A stretch of 64,000 nucleotides of DNA from Halomonas caseinilytica (GCF_001662305.1 NZ_BDEP01000004.1:186001-250000), one strand, 5' to 3'; counted from the first letter of the stretch, positions 1 through 9,438 are shown. Program-made: numbers and translations. The notes: a model not told the origin generated them from the letters alone.

Positions 1-38
1 ATCACCGCCAGCAGCAACAGGCGACGCTTGTTGGTCAA
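1..38 (-). CDS. N-terminal fragment of an outgoing gene (product unknown)
   Basis: Read on the minus strand, a TTG codon at 38-36 lies six bases after a strong GGAGG ribosome site and opens a frame that runs off the left edge. The visible residues are (M)TNKRRLLLLAV, a basic stretch followed by leucines, as at the start of a signal peptide or signal anchor. Only 12 codons can be read, so the product cannot be named. It would be divergent from msrA, sharing the 39-201 interval. Confidence 0.45.
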   Translation of the reverse strand, partial: MTNKRRLLLLAV

Positions 39-101
39 GATAGCCTCCGAACGCCCGGATTCACGCCGATGACACCCTGGACGATAGACATAACGATGGC
101 T

Positions 102-117
102 CCCCCTGGACAGGGGG
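102..117. promoter_or_regulatory. Perfect 16-bp dyad between divergent genes
   Basis: The sequence CCCCCTG-ga-CAGGGGG has 7-bp arms and a 2-bp centre. It sits between the outgoing minus-strand gene and msrA. The C-rich/G-rich arms around a short centre resemble MerR-family metal-sensor operators such as CueR sites, but no convincing -35/-10 pair with 19-20 bp spacing was found around it. It could equally be a small hairpin. Confidence 0.35.
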
Positions 118-201
118 TATACGGAACCCTGACATCATATGGGCATCGAATCCACAAGACACCCGACTTTTCTGCCATGCCCCCGCCCGAGGAACCTCAT
201 C

Positions 202-816
202 ATGCCAATCCCGTCGCGACTCTCGTCGCTGCTGCTGATCGCCGGCTTCGCCTCACCCGTCGTGGCCGACGACACCGATACGGCCAACGCCGTCTTTGCG
301 GCTGGCTGCTTCTGGTGCGTCGAGGAAGCCTACGACAAGGTCGAAGGCGTGGTGTCCACCACTTCGGGCTTCAGCGGCGGCGAGGTGGCCAATCCCAGCT
401 ATGACCAGGTGGTCGCCGGCGGCACCGGCCACGCCGAGGCGGTCAAGGTCGAATACGACCCCGAGCGAGTGGATTATGCCACCCTGCTGCACGTCTTCTG
501 GCGCAATGTCGATCCATTCGCCGAAGACCGGCAATTCTGCGACGAGGGGCCTTCCTATCGCAGCGCTCTTTTCCCGATGGATGCCGAACAACGGCAACTG
601 GCCGAGGCCAGTCGACAGGCAGTGGCCGAACGCTTCGATCGTGAGGTCGCCACCGAGATCAGCGACTTCGAAGCCTTCTACCCGGCCGAGACCTACCATC
701 AGAATTTCTACGACAAGAACCCCCTGCGCTACCAGTTCTACAAGTCAGCCTGCGGACGCTCGGAGCGCCTCGAGGAAATCTGGGGCGACGAGGCTGAAGC
801 CAGCACACCTCCCTGA
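202..816 (+). CDS. msrA: Peptide-methionine (S)-S-oxide reductase, exported
   Basis: Reduces the S-epimer of methionine sulfoxide in proteins, restoring oxidised methionine. The 204-residue product carries the MsrA signature GCFWC at residues 35-39 with the nucleophilic cysteine at 36, followed by the family glycine-rich FSGGEVANPSYDQV and the GTGHAEAV block. The start at 202 was chosen because GAGGAA lies seven bases upstream and it gives a clean signal peptide (basic start, hydrophobic SLLLIAGFA, then VVADD), so the enzyme probably acts in the periplasm. The 3' end overlaps the convergent MFS gene by 79 bp. Confidence 0.9.
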   Translation: MPIPSRLSSLLLIAGFASPVVADDTDTANAVFAAGCFWCVEEAYDKVEGVVSTTSGFSGGEVANPSYDQVVAGGTGHAEAVKVEYDPERVDYATLLHVFWRNVDPFAEDRQFCDEGPSYRSALFPMDAEQRQLAEASRQAVAERFDREVATEISDFEAFYPAETYHQNFYDKNPLRYQFYKSACGRSERLEEIWGDEAEASTPP

Positions 817-2045
817 ACCGTGCCTCCGGCCCGGGCCGGCTCGTTCACGGCCGCCCGACGGCGTTCACCGCGGCGCAGCCAACAGGCGATCGCGAAAGTG
901 CCGGCCAGCACCAGCCAAGACCCCAGCACCACGCCCATCCACTCCCCCAGCCACCAGAAAGGCTCCAGCCAGAAGCCTCCCAGGCTCGCCCCAGTGTAAT
1001 AGAACACCAGATACAAGGCCGAGGCACTGCCCCGGTCCTGCTCTGCGTGACGCCCCACCCAGCTCGATGCCATCGAATGGGCCAGGAAGAAACCGAAGGC
1101 ATTGACAGTCAGGCCCGCCAGGATCAAGGGCAGCCGATCGGCCAGCGTCACGGCCGTGCCCAGCATCAGCAACAGGATGCCGAAGGCCATGCAGGCAGGC
1201 TGGGAAAGCGAACGCGAAAGACGACCGGAAAGGGCCGAGCCAAAGGTTCCGCTGAGATACGTCAGGAACAGCAGGCCAAGCCATTTTTCCCCCAGCTCGA
1301 AGGGAGGCTGTGCCAACCGGAAGGTGATGTAGCTGTATTGATTGATGAAGATCAGGAAATTCAGCCCACCCAGTAGATAGGCGCCCACCAGCATGGGATT
1401 GCGCAGATGGGCTGCCAACCCGGCCCGTGCCTCGCGCAAGCGAAAACGGCGCGCCTGGAAGCATCGTGCCGGCGGCAGCAGGCGCCAGAACACGACGACC
1501 CCGACCAGCGTCAGGCACCCTACCGTGAGGAAACTGGCCGAGATGCCGCCCACCTCGGCCACCGTGCCGCCGATCATGCGCCCGCCGATACCTCCCAGGG
1601 TATTGGCACCGATATACAGCCCAACGGCCGACAACAGGGCAGGCTTTTCGAACTCATCTCCCATCCAGGCGATGGCCACCGCCGGCAGCCCACCGAGCAC
1701 GAACCCCTGCACGGCACGCAGGACCAGCAAGAGCTCGAAGTTCGGCGCAAGCGCCGCTACGCAGGCCAGCACCACCGACAGCAATCCAGCCAGCAGCAAC
1801 GTCAGACGCATGATGCCCGCACGCCCGATGGCATCCGACAAGGGGCCGAAGACCAGCAGCGCCGCGGCCAGGGACAGCGTCGAGACGGACATCGCCAGGC
1901 TGGCAACGAGCGTCGAGATGCCATATGCCTCACGCATCAACGGCAGCAACGGCTGCGGGACATAGAGATTGAGAAACACCAGCAAGGATCCCAGGCACAA
2001 GGCCAGGGTCGCGCGCCACCAGGCACGGCTACGAACGACGATCAT
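738..2045 (-). CDS. MFS transporter, YnfM-like drug/sugar exporter family
   Basis: A 435-residue inner-membrane protein with about 12 hydrophobic segments. The first helix reads NLYVPQPLLPL, typical of the YnfM branch of the major facilitator superfamily, and the loop GPLSDAIGRAGIM is the MFS motif A between helices 2 and 3. The substrate cannot be read from sequence. The ATG at 2045 has GGAGG five bases upstream. It is divergent from a LysR-type regulator (87-bp gap), the usual layout for a regulator controlling its neighbour. The hydrophilic tail after the last helix (about 35 residues) lies antisense to the end of msrA. Confidence 0.85.
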   Translation of the reverse strand: MIVVRSRAWWRATLALCLGSLLVFLNLYVPQPLLPLMREAYGISTLVASLAMSVSTLSLAAALLVFGPLSDAIGRAGIMRLTLLLAGLLSVVLACVAALAPNFELLLVLRAVQGFVLGGLPAVAIAWMGDEFEKPALLSAVGLYIGANTLGGIGGRMIGGTVAEVGGISASFLTVGCLTLVGVVVFWRLLPPARCFQARRFRLREARAGLAAHLRNPMLVGAYLLGGLNFLIFINQYSYITFRLAQPPFELGEKWLGLLFLTYLSGTFGSALSGRLSRSLSQPACMAFGILLLMLGTAVTLADRLPLILAGLTVNAFGFFLAHSMASSWVGRHAEQDRGSASALYLVFYYTGASLGGFWLEPFWWLGEWMGVVLGSWLVLAGTFAIACWLRRGERRRAAVNEPARAGGTVQGGVLASASSPQISSRRSERPQADL

Positions 2046-2066
2046 GACTACCTCCGGCTTGGGTGG

Positions 2067-2090
2067 CCATGATCATCCGGTTACCATGAT
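2067..2090. promoter_or_regulatory. Possible LysR operator region
   Basis: The short interval between the divergent MFS and LysR genes contains CCATGAT twice (2067-2073 and 2084-2090, 17 bp apart) and the palindrome GGTTACC between them. LysR regulators usually bind such intervals at T-N11-A type sites. This is a positional inference only. Confidence 0.3.
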
Positions 2091-2132
2091 AAGCCAAACA
2101 GAATATTCTGATGGCATCCATCACCAAGACTT

Positions 2133-3011
2133 ATGAACCTGCCCTTCGACCTTCGCGCCCTGCGGATTTTCCTGACCGTCGTCGACCAAAGCGGTTTCGG
2201 GGCCGCCGCCCGTGAACTGCACATTGCCCAGTCGGCGGTGAGTCAATCCATTGCCAACCTGGAGCGTCGTCTCGAGCTGACCCTGTTCCATCGCCACGAG
2301 CGCCGCATTACCCTCACGCCAGAGGGCGAAGCACTGGTCGACCATGCCCGCCAGTTGCTAGAGCGCGCCGAAACCACCCACCTTGCCATGCGCGAGCTGC
2401 ACGACCTGGTAAAGGGCGAGGTCCGCATCGGCATTCCCTCGATGCTCGGATCCTATTATTTCCCGCCCTTGCTGATGGGCTTCAAGGCACGGCATCCCGG
2501 CATCCGGCTAACCGTGGTGGAAGCCGGCGCGCGACGCTTGCAGCACATGATCGCCAGTGGCGAGCTGGACCTGGGCGTGGTCATCGATGACGGTGCCAGC
2601 CGGCACCTGGCCAGGCGCCACCTGACACGAGAGGAAATGGTCGTCTGCGTGCCTCGGGAACACCCCTTCGCCGAACACGACGCCGTGACGCCCGAAGCGT
2701 TCTTCGCCGAGCCGCTGGTGCTGTTCCAGGACGGCTACTTCCATCGCGAATTCATCGATGCCTTGTCGGCGCGTTGCGCCACCGAAGCGAACATCGCCTT
2801 CGAATCGAACCTGATTCCATTGACCAAGGCGATCGTACGCCGCGGCTTCGGCATCACCACCTTCCTGCGGCGCGTCGTGGAGGAACCCGAACTGGTGGCT
2901 GTCTCCTTCGACCCACCGAGCTGGATGGATCTGTCGCTGGCCTGGGCCGAAGGCGCCTACCTGTCCCGGGCGGAACAGGCCTTCGTCGACTTCGTGGTCG
3001 CCAACCGCTAG
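2133..3011 (+). CDS. LysR-family transcriptional regulator
   Basis: A 292-residue protein with the LysR layout. The N-terminal winged helix-turn-helix (residues 5-62) contains GFGAAARELHIAQSAVSQSI, the usual recognition helix, followed by LFHRHERRITLTPEGEAL. A linker helix leads into a two-lobe effector domain (about 90-290) beginning GEVRIGIPSMLGSYY. It likely controls the divergent MFS exporter at 738-2045; the effector is unknown. The gene converges on the NlpC/P60 lipoprotein with only 7 bp between stops. Confidence 0.88.
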   Translation: MNLPFDLRALRIFLTVVDQSGFGAAARELHIAQSAVSQSIANLERRLELTLFHRHERRITLTPEGEALVDHARQLLERAETTHLAMRELHDLVKGEVRIGIPSMLGSYYFPPLLMGFKARHPGIRLTVVEAGARRLQHMIASGELDLGVVIDDGASRHLARRHLTREEMVVCVPREHPFAEHDAVTPEAFFAEPLVLFQDGYFHREFIDALSARCATEANIAFESNLIPLTKAIVRRGFGITTFLRRVVEEPELVAVSFDPPSWMDLSLAWAEGAYLSRAEQAFVDFVVANR

Positions 3012-3018
3012 GCAGCCT

Positions 3019-3660
3019 TCACCCTTCGCTGGAGGCGATCACGCTGCTGTCGAGACGCTGCGCCAGATGCTGGGTATCCAGGGCTCGCCGACTCTGCCAG
3101 TAATAGCGCTGCCAGTACGGGTTATCCAGGGAGGAGAGTTTGACACCCCGAGATGTCGAGGCATGCAGGAAGCGACCGTCGCCAACATAGATGCCCACAT
3201 GACGATAGGCCCCGGGAGGACGGAAGAACACCAGGTCGCCGGGGCGCAGCTCGTCACGCGACACGCGACGCCCCTCATGGATCTGGCGAGCCGTGGTGCG
3301 TGGTATCTCGAGGCGAAAGGTATCGGCAAAGATATTCTGCACCAGCGCCGAACAGTCGACGCCACGACGCGAGGTGCCGCCCAATCGATAGGGCGTGCCC
3401 AGCCAGCGCTCGTGCTGGGCCAGCAGAGCCTGGCGGATCAGGGTGGGAGGCGGATTGCCCAGTTGTCGTGCCTGCCGGATGGGATTGTCCGCCGGCGACA
3501 TCATCGGGCCATACCCCTCGGGCAACCCCGGCAGATCGCGAGCGAAGTAGTTGTCCACCGGCTCGTCCGGCGACGAGGAACCTCCCGAGGCGGCACAGCC
3601 CGCCAGCATGACACACGACAACGCTACGGAAACGAGGCGACGCGACGTCGGGTTGATCAT
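3019..3660 (-). CDS. NlpC/P60 cell-wall endopeptidase lipoprotein
   Basis: A 213-residue outer-envelope lipoprotein expected to cleave peptidoglycan stem peptides (Spr/MepS-type D,L-endopeptidase). The signal peptide ends in the lipobox LAGC with lipidated Cys22. The NlpC/P60 domain spans about 75-200 and shows the catalytic set: Cys103 in VDCSAL, His154 in YRHVGIY and His166 in FLHAST. A proline-rich linker separates lipid anchor and enzyme. The gene is monocistronic, with a candidate promoter about 210 bp upstream. Confidence 0.9.
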   Translation of the reverse strand: MINPTSRRLVSVALSCVMLAGCAASGGSSSPDEPVDNYFARDLPGLPEGYGPMMSPADNPIRQARQLGNPPPTLIRQALLAQHERWLGTPYRLGGTSRRGVDCSALVQNIFADTFRLEIPRTTARQIHEGRRVSRDELRPGDLVFFRPPGAYRHVGIYVGDGRFLHASTSRGVKLSSLDNPYWQRYYWQSRRALDTQHLAQRLDSSVIASSEG

Positions 3661-3873
3661 CCCTGTTCCCTCACCCTGTCAGACTCCCTTGATGGTGCGC
3701 TTGGCTTGCCGAGTCTCGTGCGACCCGGCCCGGAACCGGCCATCCGGCATTGCACATCGGCCCATGGCCCGGGTTCACCGCCCGGGAAGCCATCGTTGTG
3801 GTATTGCCAACTTTCTCGGTACCGCCGATGCCCGATCGGATTCGATCATGCGCGGATGGACTTATAGCGTCTC

Positions 3874-3902
3874 AGAATAGACATTTTTTGCATAATAGCC
3901 AA
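3874..3902 (-). promoter_or_regulatory. Candidate sigma70 promoter for the NlpC lipoprotein
   Basis: On the minus strand TTGGCT (3902-3897) and TATTCT (3879-3874) are separated by 17 bp inside an AT-rich patch that stands out from the GC-rich surroundings. The rest of the 293-bp gap (3661-3953) holds a CCCGGG...CCCGGG inverted repeat near 3766-3784 but no gene I can support. Confidence 0.45.
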
Positions 3903-3953
3903 GAACAACGACTTATACATGCCAGTATTTAACAATTTTTCGCCGACGGACGA

Positions 3954-6428
3954 TCAATGCAGCAATCGCTCGTCTCCCGGCAGGGTATCCACATGCATCG
4001 GCGCCCAATGGCGCGGACGCGCACCGGGAAAATCCAGACTCGCCCAAGGCCCCGCCAGCGGCGGCGCGGCGGCGAGCCAGCTCGCCAGGGCCTGGCGAAA
4101 GCCGCCCAGAAAGGCCTCGCGCTCGGGGGTCTCCCCCATGAAGAAGGAAAAACCGGCATAGAGGCCTCGCGCGTACTCCTCCCAGCCCCCGTAATGACTG
4201 GCCGCCAGGGCATGGGCGCGTCGCAGCCGGGACAGGAAGTCTGCCTCGCCCAGCCAGTCCAGCTGCCGACCGGCAATGGCAAGATCCACTGCCTGGGCCA
4301 GATCCCAGGCCGTCAGGTCCAGATCGTTGCAGCCATCCTCGTTGTCCCGCACGCGCTTCAGGCGCAACAGGTGATTACGCTCCTCCTCTCCGCATTCATC
4401 GCTTTCCAGGGTCGCGATCTCCGAGGCAAGGCGCGCCGGATTGAGGGTATAAGGCGCATAGTTGATCTGGTACTCCTGACGATCCCCGACCTCCAGCAGG
4501 TAATCGATGAATTCCGCCAGACCTTCGGGACCATTCACGGCGTAGTGGCCGTCCACCCACTCCCGTATCGAAGCACATTCGCGTTCGCTCTCCGGCTGCG
4601 GCAGGCTCCAGATGGCACTGTTGAGCGGACCGACCAGGGCCATGGCAGTGAATTGGCTGAGTCCCGGGCGCGGCCCCGGTTCACGCCACGCGCCACCCCG
4701 CCAGTCGAGCCAGTGAAAAAGACTACCCGGATCGTCACGATGCCAGAGGATCTCCGCCGTCAGGGACGGCTGCTCGGGCTCGGGCAACAAGGCCTCCCAC
4801 TGCGCCCAGGCCGACAACAAGCGGCGGGCATCGGGATAGAAGCGGCACAAGGAGCCCTGCAGCGCCGCCGCCAGTTCCGCCAGGTCGGAGCGCTCGAACC
4901 ACTCGCTGTCCATGGCCATCTGCAGATGGAACGCAAATTTCTCCGCCATGTGGATGGTCGCGGCATGACGGCTGGCACGCCCCAGGGCATCGCGCCCGGC
5001 CAGGTCGTCACCCGCGACCTGACCGAAGGGCGTTCTCGATGACGGCAATGCGCCGTGGGCTGCATCCGCCGCGAGTTGATTGAGGTGATGGGCCTGGGCC
5101 GGCAACCAGTAACGGGCCAGCGCCTCCACGCCTTCATCGGCATGCAGGTCAAGGGTTTCAGCCAGGTAGCCTCGCGCGTCTTCGCGCCGCGCCGGCGACA
5201 GGCTCGGCGCCACCCCCTGGCGCATCGCCAGCTCGGGTTCCCGCACCGCTGCCAGCGCCAGGATCCAATGGCGCGGGTCGCGACGCCAGTCGCGTATGCG
5301 CGCTCGCGCGGCGTCCAGCAAGTCGGCATCGATCAGTTCCTGCAGGACCGGCTTCCAGGGACTCGCCGGGGCATGCAGGAGCAGTCGCCAATCGGCCTCG
5401 AAGTCGCCCAGGAGATCCCGTCCCTCGAACAGGCTCCGCCCCCGCTGATAGGCCCGGGCAAGCGCCAGCCAATCGCTGTAGCGGCACAGGATGAGATCCG
5501 CGCCGTGCAAGGCGATGTCCCGGGCTTCGTCGTCGGCCAGCCAGCCGAGGCAGGCCCCGGCCCAGGCCAGGTCGATCAGCCGCAACCAGTCCCAGGCGGC
5601 CCATTCCAGTAGCTCGCCCCTTTCCACGAATTCCAGCAGGACACGACCGGCCTCACGATCGCGCGGCGCCAGACCGGCGTGCCAGCGCCGACGCGCCTCC
5701 GCATCGGCCTCGCGCAGCCGGTTGGCATCCAGATCCCAGGCCTGCCGATCGCCCTGGGCACCCAGCCACAAGAGCACCCGTATCAGCTCATCACGCCCCG
5801 TCACCTGCCAGGCCTCGGCCAGCCAGGCCTCGAGACCCTGCCAGTCCAGCGTGCTCGCCGAGGCTTCCAGGATCGGGCTGAAGGCGGCCCGCAGCCGCCA
5901 CACCCGCGCTTCGGGCTCGTCCGGCCACAATGCCAATGCCTGTCGATTGGCAAGCAGCCAGTCACGCAGCATTTCCCAGGTCACGCCGTCGCCATCCCTC
6001 TCCAGAGTGGCCAAGGCCTCGCAGGCGTCGGCGAAACCGTCGTCACCGTGTACCCAGCCTTCATCGTTCCGCGCACGACGCAACGCTGCCAGCCAATCCT
6101 CCAGGCTGACATGGTGGGCATGCACTTCCTCGGCCAGGCGTTGGCCCCACTGCCGGGCCCGAGACTCGCTCAACCACCCAGCCGCCCCAGCCAAGGCCGC
6201 CACTTCCAGACCAGCCAGCAGCCGGGCCGGATCGGGATGAGCGCTGTCCAGCGCCTCCAGCAGGCGCCAACCAAGCTCCCCCCGGTCGACGACCTCGAGG
6301 CTCGCCAGGCGAGAGCGCGCCACTTCCGGCTCGAGCGCAAGAGGATCAGGCGCGAAGGCCCAACCGCACAACACCAGTTGCTGGGCCCACCAGGCATTCA
6401 AGGGATCGACCAAGGCACACCTCGCCAT
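3954..6428 (-). CDS. Large DUF1266-like protein with three repeated modules
   Basis: An 824-residue soluble protein with no signal peptide or membrane segment and many Trp, Ala and Leu residues. I see the DUF1266 pattern (W..tgRdeLl..L.wL...G....) followed by (aWDl.ra..La..g...gwls..ea...) and a closing (y.sW..f...y..Gr.f) three times, at about residues 12-118, 200-340 and 640-765. The C-terminal copy is clearest (TAWDLAQAVDLAIAG, then HYGGWEEYARGLYAGFSFF). DUF1266 proteins such as E. coli YbeU/YbeR have no established function and are normally single-domain. The ATG at 6428 lacks a ribosome site; a TTG at 6413 preceded by GAGG is an alternative start. It is divergent from gabD with no evident link. 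Confidence 0.75.
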   Translation of the reverse strand: MARCALVDPLNAWWAQQLVLCGWAFAPDPLALEPEVARSRLASLEVVDRGELGWRLLEALDSAHPDPARLLAGLEVAALAGAAGWLSESRARQWGQRLAEEVHAHHVSLEDWLAALRRARNDEGWVHGDDGFADACEALATLERDGDGVTWEMLRDWLLANRQALALWPDEPEARVWRLRAAFSPILEASASTLDWQGLEAWLAEAWQVTGRDELIRVLLWLGAQGDRQAWDLDANRLREADAEARRRWHAGLAPRDREAGRVLLEFVERGELLEWAAWDWLRLIDLAWAGACLGWLADDEARDIALHGADLILCRYSDWLALARAYQRGRSLFEGRDLLGDFEADWRLLLHAPASPWKPVLQELIDADLLDAARARIRDWRRDPRHWILALAAVREPELAMRQGVAPSLSPARREDARGYLAETLDLHADEGVEALARYWLPAQAHHLNQLAADAAHGALPSSRTPFGQVAGDDLAGRDALGRASRHAATIHMAEKFAFHLQMAMDSEWFERSDLAELAAALQGSLCRFYPDARRLLSAWAQWEALLPEPEQPSLTAEILWHRDDPGSLFHWLDWRGGAWREPGPRPGLSQFTAMALVGPLNSAIWSLPQPESERECASIREWVDGHYAVNGPEGLAEFIDYLLEVGDRQEYQINYAPYTLNPARLASEIATLESDECGEEERNHLLRLKRVRDNEDGCNDLDLTAWDLAQAVDLAIAGRQLDWLGEADFLSRLRRAHALAASHYGGWEEYARGLYAGFSFFMGETPEREAFLGGFRQALASWLAAAPPLAGPWASLDFPGARPRHWAPMHVDTLPGDERLLH

Positions 6429-6620
6429 ACGTCAGGTTCGGGGAACGCACGACGCGCCCCTGTGAATTCGGCGACACAGTGTAACGGAAACCGGGCGTCG
6501 CGCCGATGCTCGACTTCCCTGCCAGAAAGATCGCCTCGGGAAAGACGACGCGGGGCTTGGCGAGATGTTTTAAATAATGCACACTCGTCAAACAAGATAG
6601 TCATCCAAGCGAGTCTTCCC

Positions 6621-8066
6621 ATGAACGCCGATATCCCGTTGCTCATCGACAAGGCCTACGTAGCCGGCCAGTGGCGCGATGCCGAACGTCGCTTCGCCGT
6701 CACCGATCCCGCCACCGGCGAGACGCTGGCCAACATTCCCGATCTCGATGCCGAGGACGCTCGCCAGGCCGTGGCTGCCGCCGAGACGGCCTGGCGCGAC
6801 TGGCGACGCAAGACCGCCAAGGAACGTGCCTCCCTGCTGCGCGCCTGGTTCGACCTTATCATGGCCAATCAGGATGCCCTCGCCCGGCTGATGACCCGCG
6901 AGCAAGGCAAACCCCTGGCCGAATCCCGCGGCGAAGTCGCCTATGGCGCCAGCTTCGTCGAATTCTATGCCGAGCAGGCCAAGCGCATGGCCGGCGAGAC
7001 CTTGCCCGGCCATGGCGCCGACAAGCGCCTTCTGGTGCTGCGCGAGCCGGTCGGCGTCGTGGCCGCCATCACGCCCTGGAACTTTCCCCTGGCGATGATC
7101 ACCCGCAAGTGCGCCCCAGCGCTGGCCGCCGGTTGCACAGTGGTGATCAAGCCCGCCGAAGCGACTCCGCTGACCGCCCTGGCCATGGCACAACTGGCCG
7201 AGGAAGCCGGCATCCCCGCAGGTGTCATCAATGTGGTGACCGCGGCCCGCCCCGCCGAGATCGGTGAGGTGCTCACCACCGACCCGCGGGTGCGCAAGGT
7301 CTCCTTCACCGGCTCCACGGCCGTGGGCAAGCAGTTGCTGGCCCAATGTGCCGGCACGGTCAAGAAGACCTCCATGGAACTCGGCGGCAATGCTCCCTTC
7401 ATCGTCTTCGACGATGCCGACCTGGATGCTGCCGTGGAAGGGGCCGTGGCCTCCAAGTTCCGCAACTCGGGCCAGACCTGCGTGTGCACCAATCGCCTGC
7501 TGGTGCAGTCCGGTGTCTACGACGCCTTCCTCGACAAGCTGGCCACCCGCGTCGCCGAGCTCCAGGTCGGCAACGGCCTGGAGGAAGGCGTCTCCCAGGG
7601 CCCGTTGATCAACGAGGCCGCCGTGGACAAGGTGCGCGAGCACATCGCCGATGCCCTCGACAAGGGCGGCCGACTGATCTGCGGCGGCCAGCCCCATGAG
7701 CTGGGTGGCACCTTCTTCCAGCCCACGGTGATCGGCGAGGTCGACGAGCGCATGCGCGTGGCCACCGAGGAAACCTTCGGTCCACTGGCGCCAGTGTTCC
7801 GCTTCGACACCGAAGAGGACGCCATCGCCATGGCCAATGCCACGGAATTCGGCCTGGCCGCCTACTTCTATGCCAACGACTATCGCCGTATCTGGCGTGT
7901 CATGGAAGCCCTGGAATATGGCATGGTGGCGGTCAACGAGGGGCTCCTGTCCACCGAGCTGGCGCCCTTCGGCGGCGTCAAGGAATCCGGGCTGGGACGC
8001 GAAGGGTCGCACCACGGTCTGGATGAATACACTGAACTAAAATACGTCTGTGTCGGCGGCTTGTAA
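6621..8066 (+). CDS. gabD: NADP-dependent succinate-semialdehyde dehydrogenase
   Basis: Oxidises succinic semialdehyde to succinate, the second step of 4-aminobutyrate breakdown, feeding the TCA cycle. The 481-residue protein matches the length of E. coli GabD (482). Aldehyde dehydrogenase marks are in order: TPWNFPLAM, VIKPAEATPLTALA, FTGSTAVGK, the catalytic glutamate in MELGGNAPF, the catalytic Cys287 in NSGQTCVC and ETFGPLAPVF. The reading frame stays open far upstream, but the match to the family begins at the ATG at 6621. gabT follows after 33 bp, so the two form an operon. A related dehydrogenase such as glutarate-semialdehyde dehydrogenase cannot be excluded. Confidence 0.92.
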   Translation: MNADIPLLIDKAYVAGQWRDAERRFAVTDPATGETLANIPDLDAEDARQAVAAAETAWRDWRRKTAKERASLLRAWFDLIMANQDALARLMTREQGKPLAESRGEVAYGASFVEFYAEQAKRMAGETLPGHGADKRLLVLREPVGVVAAITPWNFPLAMITRKCAPALAAGCTVVIKPAEATPLTALAMAQLAEEAGIPAGVINVVTAARPAEIGEVLTTDPRVRKVSFTGSTAVGKQLLAQCAGTVKKTSMELGGNAPFIVFDDADLDAAVEGAVASKFRNSGQTCVCTNRLLVQSGVYDAFLDKLATRVAELQVGNGLEEGVSQGPLINEAAVDKVREHIADALDKGGRLICGGQPHELGGTFFQPTVIGEVDERMRVATEETFGPLAPVFRFDTEEDAIAMANATEFGLAAYFYANDYRRIWRVMEALEYGMVAVNEGLLSTELAPFGGVKESGLGREGSHHGLDEYTELKYVCVGGL

Positions 8067-8099
8067 TCGCCTTCTTAATTCCGATCCCAGGAGACAGCC

Positions 8100-9395
8100 A
8101 TGAACAACGCCCAGCTCAATGAACTCAAGCAGCGCTATGTCGCCAGCGGTGCCGCCAGCCCCGCCACGGCATTCGCCGATCGCGCCGAGAACGCCGAGAT
8201 CTGGGATGCCGACGGCAACCGCTTCATCGATTTCGCCGGTGGCATCGGCGTGCTCAACATCGGCCATCGCCATCCCAAGGTGGTCGAGGCCGTCAAGGCA
8301 CAGCTGGACCGCGTGATGCACACCTGCCAGACGGTGATGCCCTATGAAGGCTACGTGAAGGTGGCCGAAAAGCTCAGCCAGGTCACGCCGGTACGCGGCC
8401 ATGCCAAGGTCATGCTAGCCAACTCCGGCGCCGAGGCGCTGGAGAATGCCGTCAAGGTCGCACGCGCCGCCACCGGCAAGAACAACGTGATCTGCTTCGA
8501 CGGCGGCTATCACGGCCGTACCTTCATGACCATGGCCATGAACGGCAAGGTGGCTCCCTACGCCACCGATTTCGGCACCATGCCGGGCAATGTCTTCCGC
8601 GCGCCCTTCCCCGTGCCCTACCACGGTGTCAGCGAGGACGAAGCCCTGCGCGGCCTGAAGATGGCGCTCAAGACCGACGCCAACCCCAAGGACACCGCGG
8701 CCATCGTGCTCGAGCCGGTGCTCGGCGAAGGCGGCTTCTATCCGGCCCCGCCCAGCTTCCTCAAGGCGATCCGCGAGATCTGTGACGAACACGGCATCCT
8801 GATGATCATCGACGAGGTACAGTCCGGCTTCGGGCGTACCGGCAAGCTGTTCGCCATCGAGCACAGCGGCGTCGAGCCCGACATCATGACCATGGCCAAG
8901 AGCATGGCCGACGGCATGCCGATCTCTGCTGTGGTCGGCACCGACAAGGTAATGGACGCCTCCGGCGGCAACTCCCTGGGCGGCACCTACACCGGCAGCC
9001 CGGTATCCTGCGCGGCGACCCTGGCAGTGCTCGAGGTCTTCGAGCAGGAAAACATCCTCGAGAAGAGCCAGGCCCTGGGCGACAAGCTGGCCAGCCGCTT
9101 CGCCACCTGGCAGCGTGACTTCGCCTGTATCGACAACGCCCGCAACATGGGCGCCATGGCCGCCTTCGACGTGGTCGCCGACAAGACCTCGCATGCCCCG
9201 GACGCCGATCTGGCCGGCGCGCTGTGCAAGAAGGCGCGCGAGAAAGGCCTGATCCTGCTGTCCTGCGGCATGTACGGCAACACCATTCGCTTCCTGATGC
9301 CGGTGACCATCGAGGACGCGATCCTTGAGGAAGGCCTGGACATCATCGAGTCCTGCCTGAAGGAACTGGCCGGCCAGCAGGCCGCTACCGCCTGA
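8100..9395 (+). CDS. gabT: 4-aminobutyrate--2-oxoglutarate aminotransferase
   Basis: A class-III PLP aminotransferase that moves the amino group of GABA to 2-oxoglutarate, giving succinic semialdehyde (the GabD substrate) and glutamate. The product is 431 residues (E. coli GabT 426). Visible marks are [18 protein letters not shown], the PLP-phosphate segment [17 protein letters not shown], the [13 protein letters not shown] block with the PLP-binding Asp, and the Schiff-base Lys267 in [15 protein letters not shown] lies just before the ATG. It is the last gene of gabDT, closed by the terminator at 9439. Some homologues also take 5-aminovalerate. Confidence 0.93.
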   Translation: MNNAQLNELKQRYVASGAASPATAFADRAENAEIWDADGNRFIDFAGGIGVLNIGHRHPKVVEAVKAQLDRVMHTCQTVMPYEGYVKVAEKLSQVTPVRGHAKVMLANSGAEALENAVKVARAATGKNNVICFDGGYHGRTFMTMAMNGKVAPYATDFGTMPGNVFRAPFPVPYHGVSEDEALRGLKMALKTDANPKDTAAIVLEPVLGEGGFYPAPPSFLKAIREICDEHGILMIIDEVQSGFGRTGKLFAIEHSGVEPDIMTMAKSMADGMPISAVVGTDKVMDASGGNSLGGTYTGSPVSCAATLAVLEVFEQENILEKSQALGDKLASRFATWQRDFACIDNARNMGAMAAFDVVADKTSHAPDADLAGALCKKAREKGLILLSCGMYGNTIRFLMPVTIEDAILEEGLDIIESCLKELAGQQAATA

Positions 9396-9438
9396 GGCAT
9401 TACCTGGCCCGGAGAGATTACCTGCCCCGAAAAACGAA

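Noticed and set aside
5679-6620. Long in-frame extension upstream of gabD
   Set aside because: It would run antisense through the DUF1266 gene, is arginine/proline-rich without family match, and GabD homology starts exactly at 6621.
6588-8015. 475-codon open frame antisense to gabD
   Set aside because: Long antisense frames are expected in GC-rich genes; the product is a Gly/His-rich shadow with no ribosome site.
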